Positions 25,937-33,188 of a stretch of DNA of 33,188 bases are shown piece after piece. The DNA lies in NCBI GenBank assembly GCA_017854255.1, contig JAFMIA010000032.1, forward strand, positions 1 through 33,188, read 5' to 3'. Below the pieces are notes generated by a model that searched no databases, had not been told where the DNA came from, and saw nothing but the letters and a program-made list of their open reading frames with translations. The position numbers and the translations under genes were made by a program. Every line of letters begins with the position of its first letter. Position 1 is the stretch's first letter. Origin of the DNA: Pseudomonadales bacterium (GTDB lineage Bacteria > Pseudomonadota > Gammaproteobacteria > Pseudomonadales > Azotimanducaceae).

Positions 25937-27064
25937 ATGATGGTGGATAAAAAGTTAGGCGGCGCGGGGTTACGAGGGCAATCCGCTGGTGAAACGGCCT
26001 TGTGCACCGTAGGGAAAGAGGGTGCTGGGTTAACCTATCGCGGTTACACCATCGAAGACTTAGCGGCCAATGCTAAGTTTGAAGAAGTTGCCTACATGCT
26101 GCTTTATGGCGAGTTACCCACCCAAGACGTTTTGACTGCGTATGAAACGAGATTGACCGGTATGCGGGATCTGCCTGAGGCCTTAAAGAAAGTGCTTGAA
26201 GCGATCCCGAAAGAAACCCATCCCATGGATGTGATGCGGACCGGTTGCTCGATGCTGGGCAACTTGGAGCCTGAGACCAGTTTTGACGAACAGCACCAAG
26301 CCGCCGACCGATTACTCGCCACGCTCCCGGCGATCATCTGCTATTGGTATCGGTTTAGTCATGATGGGGTTCGAATCAGTACGGATACGGGGGAAGACTC
26401 AATTGGTGGCCACTTCTTAAAGATGCTGTCGGATGAATCTCCAAGCGATTTACATCGAGCCGTGATGAATGCCTCACTGATTCTGTATGCCGAGCATGAA
26501 TTCAATGCAAGCACCTTCACCGCACGCGTTTGTGCGGCCACGCTCTCGGATATGTATTCGTGCATCACCGGCGCAATAGGCTCGCTGCGCGGCCCCTTGC
26601 ACGGCGGCGCCAATGAGGCGGCGATGGAATTGATTGAAAAGTTTGGAAGTGTTGCTGAGGTTGAAGGCGAATTGGACGCCATGCTGGCGCGCAAGGACCT
26701 GATTATGGGATTTGGTCATGCGATCTATCGCACGTCCGATCCCAGAAATGCTGTAATCAAGGACTGGTCGAGTAAGCTAGCCGCAGAAAACGGCGACACC
26801 ACTTTGTACGACATCTCCTGCAAGATCGCAGACACGTTATGGGATCGCAAAGCATTGTTTCCGAATGCAGATTTCTTTCATGCCTCGGCCTACAACTACA
26901 TGGGGATCCCAACCAAGATCTTCACGCCGATTTTTGTCATGTCTCGACTCACGGGGTGGGCGGCTCATGTCATGGAGCAGCGATCCAATAATCGCTTGAT
27001 TCGACCCAGCGCAGATTACATTGGACCTGACATCCGGCCTTACCAGCCGATTGAGGCGCGATAA
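25937..27064 (+). CDS. prpC: 2-methylcitrate synthase PrpC
   Basis: Condenses propionyl-CoA with oxaloacetate. A 375-residue citrate-synthase-fold protein of the short PrpC type: GLRGQSAGETALCTVG and LTYRGYTIEDL at the N-terminus, H187 (AEHEFNAST), active-site H222 (GPLHGGANEAAM), H261 (GFGHAIYRTSDPR) and D312 (ADFFHASAY). Two ATGs in tandem (25937, 25940) follow AGGAG; the second has better spacing. The 218-base gap to rraA holds nothing I recognise beyond a TTGACA at about 27107 without a matching -10. Confidence 0.94.
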   Translation: MMVDKKLGGAGLRGQSAGETALCTVGKEGAGLTYRGYTIEDLAANAKFEEVAYMLLYGELPTQDVLTAYETRLTGMRDLPEALKKVLEAIPKETHPMDVMRTGCSMLGNLEPETSFDEQHQAADRLLATLPAIICYWYRFSHDGVRISTDTGEDSIGGHFLKMLSDESPSDLHRAVMNASLILYAEHEFNASTFTARVCAATLSDMYSCITGAIGSLRGPLHGGANEAAMELIEKFGSVAEVEGELDAMLARKDLIMGFGHAIYRTSDPRNAVIKDWSSKLAAENGDTTLYDISCKIADTLWDRKALFPNADFFHASAYNYMGIPTKIFTPIFVMSRLTGWAAHVMEQRSNNRLIRPSADYIGPDIRPYQPIEAR

Positions 27065-27282
27065 GACAAGCGAGTCGTCCAAGACGGTTTGCTGCGATAA
27101 CGAGGCGTTGACAAAACGAAATCTGGAAGTCGGCCATGACGGTGATTCCGGAGACGCTCTAAGCCAGCGCGCGCGATGGGCCCACGCGGGGCTGATACCA
27201 AAGTAAGTCAGAAGCTTTACAGGAAGTGAGCCTGCTTGGTTCGACAAGGCGTGTTCTAACCATCTACTTAAGAGTGAAATGA

Positions 27283-27774
27283 ATGATGAGATTGCCCCTA
27301 CCAGATTTGTGTGATGCCTACCCCGATGCGGTTCACGTGGCCGAACCCATGTTTAATAACTACGGGGGCAACGACTGTTTCTCAGGCGAAATTGCAACGG
27401 TCATTTGTTTTGAAGACAATTCGGTGATTGCGGCTCGGGTTGAAGAAGCGGGTCGCGGGCGGGTCCTCGTTGTGGATGCCGGCGGTTCGCTTCGGTGCGG
27501 CGTATTGGGAGACAACCTCGCTCAAAAGGCGCTCGACAATGGCTGGTCTGGATTGATTATCTATGGCTGTATTCGCGATGTTGATATTATTGAGACCCTG
27601 CCAATTGGTGTCGCAGCACTTGCAACGCATCCCTTGAAAAGCGTCAAACGCAATATCGGCCGCGTTGATGAAACTGTATCCTTTGCCGGCGTACAGTGGG
27701 TGCCAGGGCAGTTCGTCTACGCCGATAACAACGGCGTTTTGGTGAGCGCGACGGCTTTGACGTTGCCAGCCTAG
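27283..27774 (+). CDS. rraA: RraA-family protein (RNase E regulator / HMG aldolase-like)
   Basis: A 163-residue protein matching RraA almost end to end: LPDLCDAYPD, VAEPMFNNYGGN, FSGEIATVICFEDNS, GRGRVLVVDAGGSLRCGVLGDNLA, the GWSGLIIYGCIRDVD block and VYADNNGVLVS. E. coli RraA binds RNase E and lowers its activity; related proteins are divalent-metal aldolases for 4-hydroxy-4-methyl-2-oxoglutarate. The G-x-x-x-D and R-D residues of the aldolase site (GVLGDNLA, IRDVD) are both present, so aldolase activity is also possible. Two ATGs in tandem (27283, 27286) leave a two-way choice of start. Confidence 0.9.
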   Translation: MMRLPLPDLCDAYPDAVHVAEPMFNNYGGNDCFSGEIATVICFEDNSVIAARVEEAGRGRVLVVDAGGSLRCGVLGDNLAQKALDNGWSGLIIYGCIRDVDIIETLPIGVAALATHPLKSVKRNIGRVDETVSFAGVQWVPGQFVYADNNGVLVSATALTLPA

Positions 27775-28020
27775 CCGGATGCACTGAGCCTTGATAGCTT
27801 TAGCCGCGCAACCGCAGGCTTGAGCTTCAAGACGGTATCGAAAACACTTTGGGTCCTCGCCCTTTTGTCGAAACCTAAGACGACAACGATCGCGTAATTC
27901 TGAATCTTGCATTGCCCTCAACTTTGGGCATCAACGGTCTCAGCAACCCAGCAACAGCGGTTTTATCCCGGCTATAGGTAGTGGTAGCCTTTACAGTTTG
28001 ATCGGTAGCAGGAACTCAAT

Positions 28021-30846
28021 ATGACCGTTCTATCTCGAATTCTCGGTAATTTTAAAACCAAGCCTAAAACCCCAGAAGAACAGCTTGCTGATCTCGCACA
28101 ATTGCCGATGTCATCGCTTATTGAGATCGCCGTGGCGGATGAGTCTGTTGCGCAGCGATTAGGGGCCATTGCTCGATTGGATTATGATCCGACGCTCATC
28201 GCGCTCGCTTTCGAGGGGGCCCTGACAGGGATTCAGCAGGGGGCCCGGCGACGTCTCGCTGCGCTTTTGGATAACGGTCTGATCACCCTAGAACAACTTT
28301 CAGCAGATGGTGTCGAGCCACTGGCTCAGCTCGCTGTAGTGGGGTTTTGCGAGCAGGATGGGTGGCTTGAGCGTCTGCTGAATGCAAGTTTTGATGAAAC
28401 CTTGTTGTATCAAATCGCCATAGAAGGGGTGTCCGCTCGGGCGCGACAGTTGGCGGTCGAGCGAATCGAGGACGAAAACGTGCTCAACCAATTGCTCAAA
28501 GCGACGAAGGGTAAGGACAAGCTCGTTTATAAGGTTGCCAAAGCAAAATGTGATGGTTTTCGCGAACGGGATCAACGTGCGGCAGAAACGCAGGTTGAGA
28601 TTGCGCACTTGTGTCAGCGTGTTGACGCGCACAGTAAGCGGGCTTTTGATCCGTTTTTTGCGACTCAAAGCGCGCAGCTGCAAGCAAAATGGTCGCTTTT
28701 GAAACACGCGGCGGATGCGCAAGCGACAGCGCGTGTGGAACAGGGATTGCTGGTATGCCAGCAAACACTCGACGCCGTTTTGCAGCAGCAGGCTGACCTG
28801 GTCGCGCAGGAAGTGGCAGCGCTTAAGGCCGTTGAGGCCCAAGGGCTGCTGATTAAGCAGCTCCGCTTGCGCTTGGCAAGCTTGTTTGACTGCCCCGCAA
28901 CCGAGGCAGAGATGCGCTCAGCACAAGAGGACCTTGTCGCGTGCCGTGAACAATGGGAAGAAGCAGGGCAGATTAAGGCCGCGAAAAAGGTGGATGAGCA
29001 AACCTTTAGTCAATTAGGCGAAGGCATCACGTTTCAGCTAGAACAGTTGCAGCAACAGGGTAGTTTTCGAGATCAAGTGGCGGCACTAACGGATTTGATT
29101 GCGACAACGTCATCGGATAACGCCGGGGAGTCGGAAGGTGCTGAAGCGTTTGAGTCGTTACGGGTCCGCCTTAAAACGACAAGCCTGCTTCCGGATGCGG
29201 TGTTGCCTCAGTCAGTCTCAGCTGCATGGGCATTAGTCTCGCAGCGGCAGCAGCAGCTGACCGCGCAGAAGGATGCTGAAAAGCATCAAATACGTCAATT
29301 AACCGCGCTGATACGACGAGCTCAGTCTGCGACGGACGCAGGGCAATCCCGCGAAGCATTTGGTATTCGACGAAGCATTGAGCAAAAGCAAGGCGAGCTA
29401 AAAGCCCTGCCGCTCAATGTGTCTAAGCAATTAGCGCAGTTGGATGCGGCTTTGGAAAAATTGCTGGATTGGAAAGACTATGCGGTCGAACCCAAGAAAC
29501 AGCAATTGATTGAACAGATGCGAGCCTTGCTCGACAGCCCAGAAAGTCCAGAAGCCCTGGCAATAAAGATTAGTCGCTTGCAGGACGAGTGGAAGGGTTT
29601 GAGTAAAGGCGCTCAGGATCAAGCGCAATGGGAAATATTTCACCAATTGTCTCAGACGGCCTACCAGCCCTGTAAGGTGTTCTTTGAGCAACAGGCGAAG
29701 ATTCGTCGTGAAAACTTGGATCGCCGAATTGCGATGGTCCAGCAATTACGGAACTACGTGTCATCTCAGGGTTGGGACACAGAAGCGGCCCAGCCGTTTG
29801 AGGCGAGCGCCGTTGAGGCCGTATTCGCGGCAGCGATTCGGGAGTGGCGAGGGTGTGTCCCGGTTGAACGAAGCCAGAATCAGTCAGTACAGAATGACTT
29901 TGATCGAATGTTGGATTTGATACGGAGTCAAATAAATGCGCATTATGAAAAAAATGCAGGTATTAAGCGCAGTCTAATCGAACAAGCGCTGAAATTGGCA
30001 GAGAACGAGGATAATCAAAAAGCGATCGAGGCCGTAAAACGCCTGCAAGCGCTATGGAAGGCGACGGGGCCTGCTTTACGCAAAGAAGAACAGGGCTTGT
30101 GGAAGGCTTTTCGGGCAGCGTGTGATGCGCTGTTTGAAAAGCGACAGCAACAGGCTGACGCTTTTAAAGCGGACCTCGAAGTCAATAAAGCCGCGGCGCT
30201 GGCATTGCTGGATCAGTTAAAGGGCTTTTTAGCGCTGTCCGGTAAGGACCTAATGGATGCCAGAATCCAGGTGACGGCCTGTCAGCAAGCCTTTCAAGAA
30301 CTCGGTGCGCTGCCGAGAGGTCAAGGACCGCGTCTGGAGCAAAATTTTAAGCAGTCAATTGAGCGGTTTGCTGGTTTAGTTGCTCAGCAGTTGCAGGCTG
30401 AAAAAGAACAAGTCTGGCTGGATGTATTGACGGCCGCGGATCATATCCGCTTGAGCCAACTGCCGGAGAATGTGGATTCCGCAGCAAGTCTTGAAGAAGC
30501 TGCGAGGACGTTTATAACAGGTGTTGCGCAGTGGCCTAAAAATGGCTTGCAAGCCTTAGAAGAAAAATTGTTGCGCGGCGCTGGCGATACCACTGCCGAC
30601 GAGAATGAATTGGCGTTGAAAGGCTTATGCATTCGAGCTGAGATTCTGTCCGATCGGCCCACACCCGAGACGGACAAGGGATTGCGAATGCAAGTGCAAA
30701 TGTCGCGGCTGCAGCAAGGCTTTGGACAAAATGCACTTGATAAACAGACGGAACTGAACGCAATGGTGCTTGAATGGGTGGCGGTTGGACCGGTGGCAAC
30801 GGCCGTCTATCAGGGTCTCGTTGAGCGGTTCGTAACGTGTCGGTAA
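28021..30846 (+). CDS. Long DUF349 repeat protein
   Basis: A 941-residue, highly charged helical protein rich in Q, E, A and K. It contains several DUF349 units, each a helical hairpin around a W: LVACREQWEEAGQI (about 308), ISRLQDEWKGLSKGAQDQAQWEIFH (about 520) and VKRLQALWKATGPALRKEEQGLW with FRAACDALFEKR (about 680). The N-terminal 200 residues look HEAT-like (LDYDPTLIALAFEGALTG, VEPLAQLAVVGFCEQDG). No signal peptide is seen. AGGAA seven bases before ATG 28021 supports the start. Pseudomonads and relatives carry similar long DUF349 proteins; the function is unknown. Confidence 0.85.
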   Translation: MTVLSRILGNFKTKPKTPEEQLADLAQLPMSSLIEIAVADESVAQRLGAIARLDYDPTLIALAFEGALTGIQQGARRRLAALLDNGLITLEQLSADGVEPLAQLAVVGFCEQDGWLERLLNASFDETLLYQIAIEGVSARARQLAVERIEDENVLNQLLKATKGKDKLVYKVAKAKCDGFRERDQRAAETQVEIAHLCQRVDAHSKRAFDPFFATQSAQLQAKWSLLKHAADAQATARVEQGLLVCQQTLDAVLQQQADLVAQEVAALKAVEAQGLLIKQLRLRLASLFDCPATEAEMRSAQEDLVACREQWEEAGQIKAAKKVDEQTFSQLGEGITFQLEQLQQQGSFRDQVAALTDLIATTSSDNAGESEGAEAFESLRVRLKTTSLLPDAVLPQSVSAAWALVSQRQQQLTAQKDAEKHQIRQLTALIRRAQSATDAGQSREAFGIRRSIEQKQGELKALPLNVSKQLAQLDAALEKLLDWKDYAVEPKKQQLIEQMRALLDSPESPEALAIKISRLQDEWKGLSKGAQDQAQWEIFHQLSQTAYQPCKVFFEQQAKIRRENLDRRIAMVQQLRNYVSSQGWDTEAAQPFEASAVEAVFAAAIREWRGCVPVERSQNQSVQNDFDRMLDLIRSQINAHYEKNAGIKRSLIEQALKLAENEDNQKAIEAVKRLQALWKATGPALRKEEQGLWKAFRAACDALFEKRQQQADAFKADLEVNKAAALALLDQLKGFLALSGKDLMDARIQVTACQQAFQELGALPRGQGPRLEQNFKQSIERFAGLVAQQLQAEKEQVWLDVLTAADHIRLSQLPENVDSAASLEEAARTFITGVAQWPKNGLQALEEKLLRGAGDTTADENELALKGLCIRAEILSDRPTPETDKGLRMQVQMSRLQQGFGQNALDKQTELNAMVLEWVAVGPVATAVYQGLVERFVTCR

Positions 30847-30862
30847 TCGATGTTTTGCGGAC

Positions 30863-30887
30863 AGCTCGTGGCTTAGCGGGTTTTTTT
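30863..30887 (+). terminator. Probable terminator of the DUF349 gene
   Basis: AGCTCG (30863-30868) pairs with CGGGTT (30877-30882, two G-T wobbles) around an 8-base loop and runs into seven T residues, 17 bases after the stop codon. The stem is weak. Confidence 0.4.
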
Positions 30888-31143
30888 CAGCCATCGGCCG
30901 TAAGAAGTGAACCTTACCCAGTCATTTAAGGGTAAGACGCTCCAAGGTTACCCGCGACCGATGGTGGCCCGCGTCATAACAAAAGAAAGGGGCCAACGGT
31001 TCTGGGGAACCCAACGGGCGGCAGCCTAATTCTAGACTTGCTTGCCGATGAAGGTTGTAAAAAAAGGATCCTCGTAAAAAGGAGCGCTGCTTGCGATAAC
31101 CCACCCTTGAGGCGGGCTACAACGAGCACGCCTTGCGCAACGC
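30888..31143. other. Hairpin-rich intergenic region, possible small RNA
   Basis: No protein frame is convincing. Inverted repeats are clustered: CTTACCC / GGGTAAG (30913-30936, 10-base loop), GGTTC-TGGG-GAACC (30998-31011), and on the minus strand after the lipoprotein gene AGCCCGCC / GGTGGGTT (about 31100-31120). A run of eight A around 31059-31067 would be a U-tract on the minus strand. I compared it by eye with 6S, SRP, RNase P and tmRNA and found no match. Confidence 0.35.
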
Positions 31144-31335
31144 TTAGTCTGATCCGTCGCCTTTTTCGTCAGATTCCTCACCATCCGGCGTGATCGCCTT
31201 CGCAGCAGCACCCACGGCTTTAACGGGTAAGGCGACGACCGCGGCGGTTGTTTTGACGACCGCAGTCGCAAGGGTTGCCGTGACGCAGCCACTGAGCATC
31301 ATCGATAGACCAAAGGCTAAAATTAATCGTTTCAT
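31144..31335 (-). CDS. Small lipoprotein
   Basis: A 63-residue protein with a lipoprotein signal: MKRLILAFGLSMMLSGC, the lipobox LSGC placing the lipidated cysteine at residue 17. The mature part is alanine/valine-rich (ATAVVKTTAAVVALPVKAVG) with an acidic tail (DGEESDEKGDGSD). AAGGAAA about nine bases upstream supports ATG 31335; the frame upstream to 31413 is not needed. Similar tiny V/A-rich lipoproteins are common in gammaproteobacteria and without known function. With no Asp at +2, sorting to the outer membrane is expected. Confidence 0.8.
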   Translation of the reverse strand: MKRLILAFGLSMMLSGCVTATLATAVVKTTAAVVALPVKAVGAAAKAITPDGEESDEKGDGSD

Positions 31336-31454
31336 ACGGTAGGTTTCCTTTTCGAGTGTCAGTGTAGCAGGGAATAGGGCCCGATTTAGAGAATTAGCAG
31401 AATAGATAGCCAATTCGATTCCTTCGGCACCGGAACTAAATCAAGTTCGAGGTC

Positions 31455-31498
31455 ACGCTCTAAAATGATAATTATAAAAATATTTCTAGAGCGTTTTT
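31455..31498 (+). terminator. Inverted repeat with AT-rich loop and T-tract
   Basis: ACGCTCTA (31455-31462) and TAGAGCGT (31487-31494) enclose a 24-base AT-only-like loop; five T residues follow on the plus strand. The right arm overlaps the stop codon of the PHP gene. The loop also holds TATAAT on the minus strand (31471-31476), which could be a -10 for the lipoprotein gene. Terminator or promoter element; role uncertain. Confidence 0.3.
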
Positions 31499-32355
31499 AG
31501 CCTAGCCGGTGGCTGAGTGTTGTCGTGTTGCTCCCAAGTAGGATGATGCCAAATCCCGCGCTGTGCCGCCGCGCGGTCAAGGGTTGGGAATTTACCCACA
31601 TCGGTCCAATGTGCGGCGGCATCGTGAAAATCGGATCCGGTTGAGAGGTATAACCCATGTTCGACAGCCAGCCGCATCAGATATTGGTTCATATCGGGCG
31701 CGATATTTGGATAGGACGCTTCAAGACCCTCGCCGCCAGCGGCGGTAAAGCATTCGAGCAACCGATTTAACTTCGTCTTGTTCATAGCATACCGACCTGG
31801 ATGTGCCAGAACCGGAATACCGCCAGCTGCTTTAATGGCGCGCGTGGCTTCGGTGTGGTCGCACCACTGCGCGGCGACAAACAACTTGCCGGAGCGATTT
31901 AGATAGGTTTTGAACGCTTTCTGCCGGTTTTTACAAACATTGTTGGCCACTAGGAAATCAGCGACATGGCTTCGAGTTAAGGCAACGGCGGGTTTCGCCA
32001 GCAAGTTGGGCAGCAGGCCTGCGGTGCCGAGCGCGGTGAGCTTGGCATCGATTTGAGCCACGCGCTCACGACGCCGAACCTGCTGCGTGCTGAGTAGCGT
32101 TTGGAGATGGGTATTGGTTGGGTCGACGAACAGGCCGACGATGTGGATTTCAAAGGCCTCCCATAGGCAAGAGATCTCAACGCCATTAATCAATTTAAGG
32201 TCTTGATAGCCCATGGCCTGGGGTAGCGCTTGACTGACATCGTGATCGGTAATGGCAAGGTGCGTGACAAGGTTCGCGCGGGCCCGTTCAATAACAAAGG
32301 CCGGGGTGTGTTGGCCGTCGGACAGATGGGTATGGCAGTGCAGATCAGCTTTCAA
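31486..32355 (-). CDS. yciV: PHP-domain phosphoesterase (RNase AM / TrpH-like)
   Basis: A 289-residue PHP metal-dependent phosphoesterase. Metal ligands: DLHCHTHLSDG (D4, H6, H8, D13), ITDHD (D37, H38), GVEIS (E60), EIHIVGL (H71), LAHPGRY and GSDFH. The family (E. coli YciV/RNase AM) acts on 3',5'-nucleotide bisphosphates and trims 5' ends of rRNA and short RNAs. The only start compatible with the motif at the N-terminus is TTG 32355, since an in-frame TAG lies just upstream; there is no visible Shine-Dalgarno site. The stop overlaps an inverted repeat. Confidence 0.9.
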   Translation of the reverse strand: MKADLHCHTHLSDGQHTPAFVIERARANLVTHLAITDHDVSQALPQAMGYQDLKLINGVEISCLWEAFEIHIVGLFVDPTNTHLQTLLSTQQVRRRERVAQIDAKLTALGTAGLLPNLLAKPAVALTRSHVADFLVANNVCKNRQKAFKTYLNRSGKLFVAAQWCDHTEATRAIKAAGGIPVLAHPGRYAMNKTKLNRLLECFTAAGGEGLEASYPNIAPDMNQYLMRLAVEHGLYLSTGSDFHDAAAHWTDVGKFPTLDRAAAQRGIWHHPTWEQHDNTQPPARLKTL

Positions 32356-32601
32356 AGTGGGGGCTTGTGTCTAAGGGAACAAGGACTATACCAAACTATC
32401 TTGAGTGGCGCGGCAAGCATTGGGGTTGCTTGCTGCGTGAATCCGGGGGCAGGTTGCTCTGGGCAGGCTGCAGGGCTCAGGTCAAAGACGTTATCTGCTG
32501 TTTGGTGTGCCGACAGGCAAGAGTTCTTGAAAGCTGAATCAAGCGCTCTTAGACCACTCAGCAAGCATCGTGCGAGTGGTTTTAAACTGAGGCAGGATTA
32601 A
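32356..32601. other. Intergenic region with two strong hairpins
   Basis: No gene is seen in 246 bases. GCAAGCA / TGCTTGC (32413-32433, 7-base loop) is a perfect stem. ACCACTC-GCA / TGC-GAGTGGT (32553-32580, one bulged A, 7-base loop) is a 10-bp stem followed by TTTAAA on the plus strand. The second lies just past the 3' end of the minus-strand DUF7931-type gene and may mark its end. Confidence 0.4.
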
Positions 32602-33188
32602 TCAAAGTTTCAGAACCCGCAATTGTGGATCTTCAAGGGCATTTTGCCAGGCAACTTTGAACGGCTCATGCAGCCGTCTTGCCGCGAGAATGTCATCAAG
32701 GCACGCCCAAGCGTGGTAATCAGAATGGTTCGGTCTAAAAAAAACGGTCCGCTCATCAATTAAGAGGACTTCTTCTACCGATGCCGCCTGTTCGGGAGCC
32801 GCGCGTTTGATTTGAATGCTCGAGGGTAGTCGTCGACTGAGTTCCAGCAAAAGATGGCCCTGTTCCACCAAAGACCGGCTGTCCGAGAGTAAAATTTCAA
32901 TGCGGGTGTGTTTGTTTTTCAGAGCCAGGTTTTTGAAGTGCACCATGAGCGCGGCGTGGCTGTATAACGCGACGTCGATCGTCGGCGTCCAAAGGCGGAC
33001 CCGAGTCTTGCTCAACTGGATGAGCGCAGCGATCGCGGTAACACAATCGGGTAAGCCGCGAATGTACTGCCGGACTTTGGGGTCGCTCACGTCCAAAAGG
33101 TTGGTTTGGGTTGGCTCGTTGTGCAAGTTTGCCGCGGTGCTCGCCTGGGCTGGGCTGGACAGTACCAAGCAGCGTGAACCTTTGCGGA
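32602..33188 (-). CDS. DUF7931-type (PLD-like) domain protein, N-terminus outside window
   Basis: The frame is open to the right edge; a TTG at 33168 is not needed as a start because coding (RKGSRCLVL) continues upstream. The visible 195 residues contain YIRGLPDCVTAIAALIQLSKTRVRLWTPTID, then RIEILLSDSRSLVEQGHLLLELSRRLPSSIQIKR and a C-terminal FKVAWQNALEDPQLRVLKL. This is the pattern of the domain that often follows a GNAT acetyltransferase domain in gammaproteobacteria and resembles a phospholipase-D-like half without the HKD motif. Whether a GNAT domain precedes it cannot be seen here. Function unknown. Confidence 0.75.
   Translation of the reverse strand, partial: RKGSRCLVLSSPAQASTAANLHNEPTQTNLLDVSDPKVRQYIRGLPDCVTAIAALIQLSKTRVRLWTPTIDVALYSHAALMVHFKNLALKNKHTRIEILLSDSRSLVEQGHLLLELSRRLPSSIQIKRAAPEQAASVEEVLLIDERTVFFRPNHSDYHAWACLDDILAARRLHEPFKVAWQNALEDPQLRVLKL

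Noticed and set aside
26367-26377. GGGTTCGAATC, a T-arm-like string
   Set aside because: It lies in frame inside prpC and lacks any tRNA fold around it.
27382-27921. 179-codon minus-strand frame over rraA
   Set aside because: Mostly antisense to the well-supported rraA gene; composition (rich in R, C, Q) is typical of a shadow frame.
28300-28842. 180-codon minus-strand frame inside the DUF349 gene
   Set aside because: Antisense shadow of a clearly coding, conserved helical protein.
30888-31143. 6S RNA, tmRNA, SRP RNA or RNase P RNA
   Set aside because: None of the conserved core sequences of these RNAs could be found on either strand by eye.
32574-32600. GAGTGGTTTTAAACTG resembles a tRNA-Ser D-arm
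   Set aside because: No anticodon arm, no GGTTCGAATCC-like T-arm and no acceptor pairing follows; the bases are the arm of a simple hairpin.

Overview
The window reads as a free-living, probably marine gammaproteobacterium of roughly Pseudomonadales/Oceanospirillales affinity. Gammaproteobacterial markers are CysB, a [4Fe-4S] APS-type CysH, ThrH, a TonB-TPR locus and a long DUF349 protein. Several elements are better known from alphaproteobacteria: a SerC of the second (TIGR01365-like) type, a SAM-II riboswitch before metA, and a VWA/DnaJ pair. Placement is inference from gene content only. Coding density is very high and many genes overlap by 1-56 bases. I see no rRNA, tRNA, insertion sequence, prophage or CRISPR.

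Layout. 1-1708 (+): the 3' end of a TonB-like gene and a secreted TPR protein. 2027-7145 (-): a tightly overlapping run serC, tctC, tctB, tctA, rsgA (serine synthesis, tripartite carboxylate uptake, ribosome assembly GTPase). 7289-8503 (+): a nucleotide-carrier-like membrane protein. 8543-11756 (-): an HlyD-type adaptor and a C39-peptidase ABC exporter whose ATPase domain has lost its nucleotide-binding motifs. 12042-12881 (+): an SDR, overlapping tail-to-tail with a MATE exporter (-). metA lies upstream of the MATE gene on the same strand, behind a promoter and a SAM-II riboswitch.

15454-20748 (-) is one apparent operon: VWA protein, membrane DnaJ protein, degenerate acyl-CoA-dehydrogenase-like protein, HAD phosphatase, omega-amino-acid:pyruvate aminotransferase, SDR. 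A 5'-nucleotidase gene diverges from it (+). A 20-bp tandem repeat array sits before cysB; cysH converges on cysB and diverges from thrH. Then on + come prpB and prpC (2-methylcitrate cycle), rraA and the DUF349 gene. The right end (-) carries a tiny lipoprotein, a PHP-type phosphoesterase and the C-terminal part of a PLD-like (DUF7931-type) protein cut by the window edge.

Metabolic theme: serine (serC, thrH as phosphoserine phosphatase), methionine (metA under SAM control), cysteine/sulfate (cysB, cysH) and propionate (prpBC), with carboxylate uptake. The most unusual items are the ATPase-dead peptidase exporter, the riboswitch with a competing hairpin, the tandem repeat array, and the VWA-DnaJ-ACAD-like operon.
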